A DNA stretch of 64,000 bases from Thermodesulfobium narugense DSM 14796 (GTDB lineage: Bacteria > Thermodesulfobiota > Thermodesulfobiia > Thermodesulfobiales > Thermodesulfobiaceae), in the NCBI RefSeq assembly GCF_000212395.1, contig NC_015499.1, positions 1,251,421 to 1,315,420 of the forward strand, in the 5' to 3' direction. How positions within the stretch are numbered: position 1 is the first letter of the stretch; each line of letters begins with the position of its first letter. The position numbers were made by a program, and so were the translations under genes. The notes under the pieces were generated by a model. The model worked only from the letters and a program-made list of their open reading frames with translations, was not told the origin of the DNA and made no database searches. Positions 1 to 6,539 of the stretch are shown here, piece by piece.

Positions 1-96
1 TTCACCTGCATCTCGGTAGCAGTGGACGCACTTTAAGTTGCACTCTTGTGTGGTATTCCAGGAACACAAAATAGGTTGATTGTTATCGGGCTTCAA
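1..96 (-). CDS. ahbD: Radical SAM protein, AhbD-like heme synthase (partial, N-terminus only)
   Basis: The first 32 codons of a gene that runs off the left edge are visible. A TTG start at 96 is preceded by AAGGGAG seven bases away, and an in-frame TAA lies just upstream, so the start is well fixed. The peptide carries WNTTQECNLKCVHCYRDAG, with the CX3CX2C cluster motif of radical SAM enzymes and a context typical of AhbD/NirJ proteins. AhbD converts Fe-coproporphyrin III to heme by oxidative decarboxylation. It lies 33 bp downstream of hemB and in the same operon as an AhbC-like gene, which supports this role. NirJ-type heme d1 enzymes are the main alternative; the C-terminal SPASM region is outside the window. 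Confidence 0.75.
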   Translation of the reverse strand, partial: MKPDNNQPILCSWNTTQECNLKCVHCYRDAGE

Positions 97-129
97 TTTA
101 TATCTCCCTTCTTAAAAGCGCTGATTAAA

Positions 130-1110
130 TCACTTACCATTTTTGGTTAGCCACTTTGCGTAATCCAAAGAGTGATAAGAAATAATAATATCAGCTCCAG
201 CTCTCAGAAAAGCATAGAAAATTTCTGAAACAGTACTCATTTCATCTAACCAGCCGTTTATGCTTGCAGCCTTTACCATAGAATATTCGCCACTCACGTT
301 GTACACTGCAACCGGCAAAAGAACAACATCTTTAACAGCTTTTAATACGTCAAGATAGGCAAGGCCCGGCTTTACCATCAAGATATCAGCACATTCCTCT
401 ACATCTATAAGAGCTTCCTTTATAGCTTCATTATAACCAAAAAACGGGCTCATTTGATGAGTTTTTCTATTACCAAATTTTGGGGCAGAGTCAGCAGCGT
501 CTCTGAAAGGACCGTAAAAACAAGAAGAGTATTTAGCAGAATAGCTCATTATAATCGTGTTATAAAATCCCTTGTTGTCCAGCGCATTTCTAATGGACAA
601 AACCATCCCGTCCATCATACCAGAAGGAGCAATTATATCTGCACCGCTTTCGGCGTAAGAGATTGCAACATCGTTAAGGACTTTTAGAGTTTCATCGTTT
701 AAGATTTCGCCGTCCTTTACTATACCACAATGTCCATGATCGGTATACTCGCATAAACACGTGTCTGCAGCCACCACCATATCAGGAAATTCTTTTTTCA
801 CAAGTCGAATGGCTTTTTGAACTTCTCCTTCACTGTTAAATGCCCAGCTCCCAATAGAATCTTTTATTTCAGAAACCCCAAAAAATATTATAGATTTTAT
901 ACCGAATTGTACTACCTCTTCTACAAAATCTAAAACCTTGTCCACAGTGTATCTGTATACTCCAGGCATACTAACTATCTCTTCAGTCTTGCCAGATCCT
1001 GGTATCACAAATATTGGGAGCATAAGTTTTTTTGGTTCTACTAACGAATTATTCAATATTTCTCTTATGCCATCTCGTCTTATTCGTCTCGCCCTATACA
1101 TAGGAAACAT
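130..1110 (-). CDS. hemB: Porphobilinogen synthase (delta-aminolevulinate dehydratase)
   Basis: This enzyme condenses two 5-aminolevulinate molecules to porphobilinogen, an early cytoplasmic step of tetrapyrrole synthesis. The 326-residue length is normal. Both active-site lysines are recognisable: K193 in SYSAKYSS and the Schiff-base K247 in LMVKPGL. The three-cysteine zinc site is intact (C118, C120, C128 in DTCLCEYTDHGHCG), so it belongs to the zinc-dependent subgroup. It sits between ahbC-like and ahbD-like genes with about 30 bp gaps, as in sulfate-reducer heme clusters, so its product probably flows through siroheme to heme. Confidence 0.97.
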   Translation of the reverse strand: MFPMYRARRIRRDGIREILNNSLVEPKKLMLPIFVIPGSGKTEEIVSMPGVYRYTVDKVLDFVEEVVQFGIKSIIFFGVSEIKDSIGSWAFNSEGEVQKAIRLVKKEFPDMVVAADTCLCEYTDHGHCGIVKDGEILNDETLKVLNDVAISYAESGADIIAPSGMMDGMVLSIRNALDNKGFYNTIIMSYSAKYSSCFYGPFRDAADSAPKFGNRKTHQMSPFFGYNEAIKEALIDVEECADILMVKPGLAYLDVLKAVKDVVLLPVAVYNVSGEYSMVKAASINGWLDEMSTVSEIFYAFLRAGADIIISYHSLDYAKWLTKNGK

Positions 1111-1143
1111 AAAAATTCCCCTTTCAAATAAATAAATTAAAAA

Positions 1144-2316
1144 TCAAAATTCTAATTTATCTATATAACATGCAGGATCTTCTTGCATAATATCGCCATG
1201 AACCACCTCAGCTCTAATTCTGCAACCACCACAAAGATAGTTATATTTACACTCACCACATATGCCTTTTAAATATCTCTCTTTGTTTCGAAGTTTTTTT
1301 AAAAGAGGTTCATTTTCATCTGTCCAGATCTGTGAAAATGGTCTTTCTCTTATATTTCCAAGATTATAGTGAAGCCAAAACTGGCATGGATGAACGTTGC
1401 CCTCATTATCAATATTTGCAAATTTTGTTCCCGCCGAACATCCACCGTGCATCTTCAATAGCTCTTTTATTTCGTCAGCTTTGTCAGGATTATTTGATGT
1501 AAGGTATAGATAAAGCGCAATACCATCTGCGTGGTTGTCTGTAGTAAGTATCTCCAGGTCCATGCCTTTTTTATCAAACTCAATAGTCTTTTTAACAAGC
1601 ATATTAAAAAGCTCTACGTTCTGTTCTTTAGTCAAGTCAAGATCAAGCATATCTTTGCCTCTTCCAGAATAAACCAAATGATACATACAAAATCTCGGAA
1701 TATTATTTTCTGCCACAAAATCAAGAACAGCAGGTAAATCTTGAAAGTTCATCTTGTTTACAGTAAACCTAACTCCTGACTTAAGCCCAATTTTTAAACA
1801 GTTTTTTATACCCTCAATAGATTTTCTAAAAGCACCCTCCACTCCTCTAAACCCATCGTGAACCTTTTCTAAACCATCCAAACTAATGCCTACATACTGA
1901 AAGTGACTATCTTTAAGTTTCTTAGCAACATCTTCTGTTATGAGAGTTCCATTAGAAGAAAGAACTGGTCTAATATTTTTTGAAAAAGCATACTCTGCCA
2001 ATTCAAATATATCTTCCCTTAATAGCGGCTCTCCACCAGAAAATAAGAGTACAGGAGTACCCAAAGTTGAGAGATCATCTATTAGGGCTCTTGCTTCCTC
2101 TGTGGAAAGTTCATTTGAAGCCTTTTCTCCTGCATTTATATAACAATGTTTACACTTTAGATTGCAAGCTTTCGTGACATTCCATACTACAAGAGGTCTA
2201 TTTTCAGTAGTGAATTGAAGAAGCTTTGGGTCCTTTGCAGAGCTCCCTTTATCTCTTTCTTTTATCACGTCTGAGACAGTAGCCTTTCCACAAATAAGCT
2301 TGGTAAAACCTATCAT
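1144..2316 (-). CDS. ahbC: Radical SAM/SPASM protein, AhbC-like (12,18-didecarboxysiroheme deacetylase)
   Basis: The protein has 390 residues. A radical SAM motif lies at C51, C55 and C58 (ACNLKCKHCY), followed by the FSGGEPLLR segment. A C-terminal SPASM-type cysteine set holds auxiliary iron-sulfur clusters (CQFW near residue 314; CGECKYNYLCGGC near 354-367). AhbC removes the acetate side chains of didecarboxysiroheme to give Fe-coproporphyrin III. The family contains look-alikes such as NirJ and PqqE-like enzymes, but position beside hemB and the partial ahbD-like gene makes the heme role most likely. An RBS-like AAAGGAGAA precedes the ATG. Confidence 0.8.
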   Translation of the reverse strand: MIGFTKLICGKATVSDVIKERDKGSSAKDPKLLQFTTENRPLVVWNVTKACNLKCKHCYINAGEKASNELSTEEARALIDDLSTLGTPVLLFSGGEPLLREDIFELAEYAFSKNIRPVLSSNGTLITEDVAKKLKDSHFQYVGISLDGLEKVHDGFRGVEGAFRKSIEGIKNCLKIGLKSGVRFTVNKMNFQDLPAVLDFVAENNIPRFCMYHLVYSGRGKDMLDLDLTKEQNVELFNMLVKKTIEFDKKGMDLEILTTDNHADGIALYLYLTSNNPDKADEIKELLKMHGGCSAGTKFANIDNEGNVHPCQFWLHYNLGNIRERPFSQIWTDENEPLLKKLRNKERYLKGICGECKYNYLCGGCRIRAEVVHGDIMQEDPACYIDKLEF

Positions 2317-2349
2317 AACTTTTCTCCTTTCAAAATTTGAAAAAGAAAA

Positions 2350-3123
2350 TTAAAACTTTACATGTGAAAATATGTTTTTTGTATATTCCTCTATCTTGCC
2401 CTCATCAGCCATTTGAACCATTATTGGGTCAATTGGCACTTTTGCCAAAACTTCTATTCCATATTCCATAGCAATTTTCTCAACCTTAGAAGCTCCAAAT
2501 ATATAATATTCTTTTTGATTATCAGGGCAAACAAAGTAGCTCATATTCTCCACAATTCCTAAAAGTTTTCCATTTTTTACTCTTTTTACCATCTTCATGC
2601 TCTTTTTAACTATTAAAGATGCTAGATCTTGCGGAGTAGTAACTACAATAGCGCCTTCAACTGGAATTGATTGAAAGACTGTAATCACAACATCAGAGGT
2701 TCCAGGTGGCAAGTCTATAAATAGATAGTCTAATTCTCCCCAATCAACCTGTTCCCAAAATTCCTTTATAACCTTTGAAAGCATTGGACCACGCCATATT
2801 ACGGGATCGTCTTCTGAGGGCAAAAGCAAATTAAGTGATACCACTTTTATACCCAATTTCGTGGTAGCTGGTTGCAATTTATCGTTTTTTACCTCTAATT
2901 TTTTATTAACTCCAAAAAGCTTTGGTATACTAGGTCCAGTTACATCAGCATCAAGAATTCCCACCTTAAAGTTTCTTCTTGCAAACTCGCAAGCTAACAG
3001 TGAAGTAACCGTGCTCTTTCCTACTCCGCCCTTACCGCTTAATATCGCTATAACTTTTTTTACATTGGGCAAGATTACAGGTTCCATAATACTTGCACTC
3101 TTTTCTTGAGCTTTATCTGACAT
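2350..3123 (-). CDS. mrp: Mrp/NBP35-family P-loop ATPase
   Basis: This 257-residue cytoplasmic ATPase belongs to the Mrp/ApbC group, whose members bind and transfer iron-sulfur clusters to apoproteins. The deviant Walker A SGKGGVGKST is at residues 29-38, and DLPPGTSD follows near 137. Family members usually carry a CXXC cluster-binding pair after ENMSYF; here the sequence is C198-P-D-N201, so the second cysteine is missing. It lies 33 bp upstream of the AhbC-like gene and may serve the cluster-rich heme enzymes. The lost cysteine makes cluster transfer by the standard mechanism doubtful. Confidence 0.88.
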   Translation of the reverse strand: MSDKAQEKSASIMEPVILPNVKKVIAILSGKGGVGKSTVTSLLACEFARRNFKVGILDADVTGPSIPKLFGVNKKLEVKNDKLQPATTKLGIKVVSLNLLLPSEDDPVIWRGPMLSKVIKEFWEQVDWGELDYLFIDLPPGTSDVVITVFQSIPVEGAIVVTTPQDLASLIVKKSMKMVKRVKNGKLLGIVENMSYFVCPDNQKEYYIFGASKVEKIAMEYGIEVLAKVPIDPIMVQMADEGKIEEYTKNIFSHVKF

Positions 3124-3135
3124 CGTTATCCTCCT

Positions 3136-4539
3136 TTAATTGTAGTTTTTTATCTTGTTAATAATGCTATTTGCAGCTAAAACCCCTGATGCCGAAGCTT
3201 GAATTAGCCCTCTTGTTACCCCTACTCCGTCTCCTGCTCCATACAATCCTTCAATAGGGGTCATCAAATTAGAGTCCAATTTTAGCCTTGAAGAATAGTA
3301 CTTAACTTCAACAGCATAAAGTAAAGTATAACGAGAATAGACACCCGGTGCAAGTTTATCTAATGCTTGCAACATCTCTATAATGCTTTTAAGATGCCTA
3401 TAAGGCAAGACTAAACTTATATCTCCAGGGGTAGCACCCTTTAAAGTAGGCACAACTACTGATTTTAGAAGCCTTTCTTTTGTAGATCTTCTACCTTCCA
3501 AAAGATCCCCCAGCCTTTGTACCAAAACGCCCCCACCTAAAAGATTTGCAAGTCTTGCAATATATTTACCGTAAGAAATAGGTTCTTTAAATGGTTCTGT
3601 AAAGGATTTACTTACAAGCAAAGCAAAGTTTGTGTTTTCAGTCTTTCTATCTGCATAACTGTGGCCGTTTACAGTAATTACGCCGTCGCTTTGTTCACTT
3701 ACTACTTCTCCATAAGGATTCATACAAAAGGTCCTTACCTTATCTTCAAATAACTTTGAGTAATAGACTAATTTTATTTCATATGTTATCTTTGTTAGTT
3801 GCTCCATAATGGTAGCAGGAACCTCTACTCTTACACCGATATCAACTGGATTGTTTTGAACTTCAATCCCCAACCTTTTGGCCTCATTAAAAATCCAATC
3901 AGCGCCGTCACGACCAGGTGATACAATAACGTACTTGCTCTTATAAACTGTTCCATCAGACACTTTAACGCCCTTTACTTTATTATCTTTTACAATTATT
4001 TCGTCCACAGTAGATGAAGTAAGTATGTCTATCTTCTTTTCAAGTTCCTCTTTCATATTTTGTAATATAATTGGTGATTTATCAGTCCCTAAGTGTCTCA
4101 CCCTAAAAGGGATGTATTTCAAATCAGCCAGTATAGATCTCTTTTTTAGCTCCATTTCTTCTTCCTGATTAGGAGAGAAAACCTGCTGTGTCCCTCCAAA
4201 ATCTACCCATATTTTGTCCACATACGAAACTAAGCTACTCAATTTTTCCTCACCTACAATATCAGCAAGATTCCCACCAATATCAGTAGACAGGGTAAGC
4301 TTTCCATCGCTAAACGCACCTGCACCACCCCAACCGCTCATTAGCGCACAAGGTGAACAATTCAAGCACTGAGTTTTTCTATCCCTCATAGGGCAATGTC
4401 TTTTGGATATATCGTGTCCCTTCTCAATTATTAAAATAGAGCTGTTCTCAAGCCTTTTAGTAAGCTCTAATGCAGCAAATATTCCAGCAGGACCAGCACC
4501 TACAATTATTACGTCATAATTTTTCATATCGACACCCAC
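3136..4539 (-). CDS. FAD-dependent oxidoreductase, COG2509 family
   Basis: This 467-residue flavoprotein begins with a Rossmann FAD motif (VGAGPAG, residues 13-19) and has a second dinucleotide-type segment near the C-terminus (GLYGAGDGVGVTRG). A cysteine-rich stretch with HCPMRD and CLNCSPC, then SGWGGAGAFSDGKL, is characteristic of the uncharacterised COG2509 dehydrogenases. The substrate is unknown. The annotated start is GTG at 4539; an ATG four codons later (4527) is an equally plausible start. It lies 12 bp upstream of mrp and is separated from pyk by a terminator, so it probably opens the heme/Mrp transcription unit. Confidence 0.88.
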   Translation of the reverse strand: MGVDMKNYDVIIVGAGPAGIFAALELTKRLENSSILIIEKGHDISKRHCPMRDRKTQCLNCSPCALMSGWGGAGAFSDGKLTLSTDIGGNLADIVGEEKLSSLVSYVDKIWVDFGGTQQVFSPNQEEEMELKKRSILADLKYIPFRVRHLGTDKSPIILQNMKEELEKKIDILTSSTVDEIIVKDNKVKGVKVSDGTVYKSKYVIVSPGRDGADWIFNEAKRLGIEVQNNPVDIGVRVEVPATIMEQLTKITYEIKLVYYSKLFEDKVRTFCMNPYGEVVSEQSDGVITVNGHSYADRKTENTNFALLVSKSFTEPFKEPISYGKYIARLANLLGGGVLVQRLGDLLEGRRSTKERLLKSVVVPTLKGATPGDISLVLPYRHLKSIIEMLQALDKLAPGVYSRYTLLYAVEVKYYSSRLKLDSNLMTPIEGLYGAGDGVGVTRGLIQASASGVLAANSIINKIKNYN

Positions 4540-4545
4540 TTTCTC

Positions 4546-4573
4546 AGAAAAATACCCTGGCAGAACCAGGGTA
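4546..4573 (-). terminator. Rho-independent terminator of pyk
   Basis: An 8-bp perfect inverted repeat, TACCCTGG and CCAGGGTA with a 5-base loop, occupies 4553-4573. In the minus direction it is followed directly by a T-run (ATTTTT). It lies between the end of pyk and the COG2509 gene. Confidence 0.85.
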
Positions 4574-4645
4574 ATTTAAAAATAACTTATTTTAATAACA
4601 TAATTTTCAAAACCTTCTATATTATTTTAGCACAAAACGTCAAAA

Positions 4646-6397
4646 CTATCTAACGTTTATTTCTCCTTGATAAATTAATCCCTTCTCTGCATCAACTGTA
4701 ACTACTAGGCCATCTTTTAGAAGCTCAACAGCTCCTTCTACACCGATTACAACAGGAATACCAAAATTTATTCCAAGTATTACAGCATTTGAAGTAAGCC
4801 CTCCTTCTTCCACTATTAGCGCCCCAGCTTCTGTAGTATATTTAGCTAACTCTTCATCAATACTTTTTGCAACTACAATGCACCCAGCTTTCATCTTTTC
4901 TTTAAAATCCTTCAAAGTACTAGCAACACAAACTGTCCCTGTATATGAACTATGTCCAACACCAATTCCTCTCAGGATAATATTGCCAACCAAATGAACT
5001 CTTATCATATTTGTAGTACCTGTAGTACCCAATGGTACGCCTGCAGTAATTACTATCAAATCGCCCTCTTTAATTAAATTAGAAGCACTAGACTTGCTAA
5101 TTGCCTCCAAAACCATTTCTTCAATGTTGTTAGTTTTTTCACATTTTATAGGATAAACCCCCCAAACTAACTTCATCTTTCTAACCATCCTAATGTCAGG
5201 AGAAACGCCCACAATAAAAGCATTTGGTCTATATTTTGAAACCATCTTAGCAGTATATCCGCTTTGAGTAATGCTTACAATCGCGGCAGCATCAAGCTCA
5301 TGAGAAATTTGGACTGTAGCATGGCTAATAGCATCAGTAGTAGTCTTCTGGTTCAGACCCTTTGACAAAAATATTGCCTTGTAATCTAATGACATTTCGG
5401 TTTTTAATGCAATTCTTGTCATCATTTCCATTGCTTCCAAAGGATAGTTTCCAGCAGCTGTTTCACCACTAAGCATCACTGCATCTGTACCATCCAGAAT
5501 AGCGTTTGCTACATCGCTTGCTTCGGCTCTAGTAGGATGAGGATTGTTTATCATTGATTCAAGCATTTGCGTAGCAGTTATTACTGGTTTTCCAACCTTG
5601 TTAGCTTTTTTGATTAACTCCTTTTGAATTAATGGAACATCTTCATTTGGTATCTCAATTCCCATATCGCCTCTTGCCACCATAATACCATCAGCAACTT
5701 TAAGAATTTCATCGATGTTTTCAATCCCAAATCTATTCTCTATTTTTGCAATAATATCCATATTCGAATCATTTTCTTCTAAAACTCTTCTAATCTCTAA
5801 TATATTTGACGCATTTTGGACAAAGGAAGCAGCAATAAAGTCCATTTCGTTTTCAATTCCAAATTTTATATCGTTTATGTCCTTTTCGGACAAAAAATTC
5901 ATGTCCAAAAAAATTCCGGGCACAGCTACTCTTTTATGGTCTTTTAAAATCCCATTATTCATTACTGTAGTATAGATATTTTTATCATCAGCACCATCAA
6001 CAAGTAACGAAATCAATCCATCTGATAAAACTATTACGTTATTCTTTTTTACTTTTTTTACCAGATCAGGATAAGTAACAGAAACAATTCCTTCATTTCC
6101 CTCAATTTCTTCAGCAGTTAAAGTAAATTTTTGCCCTTTTCTAAGCTGTACAGATCCACTTTTAAACTTACCAACTCTGATTTCAGGACCCTTGGTATCT
6201 AGCATCAAGGCTACTTCCTTTTTTAGCTTTTTTGAAGCCTCTCTTACCATTTGGATTCTTCTAAAATGATCCTCATAATCTCCATGAGAAAAATTAAACC
6301 TAGCGACATCCATTCCGTTTTCAACAAATTTATATAAAATTTCAGGATCGTCTGTGCTAGGCCCCAAAGTGCATATTATTTTAGTTTTTCTAAGCAT
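4646..6397 (-). CDS. pyk: Pyruvate kinase with C-terminal PEP-utiliser domain
   Basis: The enzyme converts PEP and ADP to pyruvate and ATP in glycolysis. N-terminal KIICTLGPST, MLDTKGPEIR, the substrate motif VARGDMGIEIP and VITATQMLESM mark the catalytic core. At 583 residues it exceeds the roughly 470 of the E. coli type because of an extra PEP-utiliser swivelling domain (about 475-583), as in Geobacillus PK. The usual phospho-accepting histidine of that domain (GGLTSHA) is an asparagine here (GGLTSNA), so the extension is structural or regulatory rather than phosphotransferring. The gene is monocistronic, with its own terminator, and divergent from the WD40 gene. Confidence 0.97.
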   Translation of the reverse strand: MLRKTKIICTLGPSTDDPEILYKFVENGMDVARFNFSHGDYEDHFRRIQMVREASKKLKKEVALMLDTKGPEIRVGKFKSGSVQLRKGQKFTLTAEEIEGNEGIVSVTYPDLVKKVKKNNVIVLSDGLISLLVDGADDKNIYTTVMNNGILKDHKRVAVPGIFLDMNFLSEKDINDIKFGIENEMDFIAASFVQNASNILEIRRVLEENDSNMDIIAKIENRFGIENIDEILKVADGIMVARGDMGIEIPNEDVPLIQKELIKKANKVGKPVITATQMLESMINNPHPTRAEASDVANAILDGTDAVMLSGETAAGNYPLEAMEMMTRIALKTEMSLDYKAIFLSKGLNQKTTTDAISHATVQISHELDAAAIVSITQSGYTAKMVSKYRPNAFIVGVSPDIRMVRKMKLVWGVYPIKCEKTNNIEEMVLEAISKSSASNLIKEGDLIVITAGVPLGTTGTTNMIRVHLVGNIILRGIGVGHSSYTGTVCVASTLKDFKEKMKAGCIVVAKSIDEELAKYTTEAGALIVEEGGLTSNAVILGINFGIPVVIGVEGAVELLKDGLVVTVDAEKGLIYQGEINVR

Positions 6398-6501
6398 ATT
6401 TCCCCCTTTTGAGTAAATTTTTACATATTTTATTTTATAATTATTATAACAGTCCTTAAATATAAAAATATTAACATTTCAATTAAAATAAGAGTTTAAT
6501 G

Positions 6502-6507
6502 TATAAT
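6502..6507 (+). promoter_or_regulatory. Candidate -10 element for the WD40 gene
   Basis: A perfect TATAAT lies 33 bp before the GTG start. The -35 position is poor (TTTCAA-like). The predicted leader would be about 25 nt and lacks a Shine-Dalgarno sequence. Confidence 0.4.
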
Positions 6508-6539
6508 GAATTATCTATAAAAAAACTTAATTAAAATCG

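Noticed and set aside
454-687. Various antisense open frames inside conserved genes, such as this one opposite hemB
   Set aside because: They lie opposite strongly conserved coding sequence, have no RBS and no similarity to known proteins.
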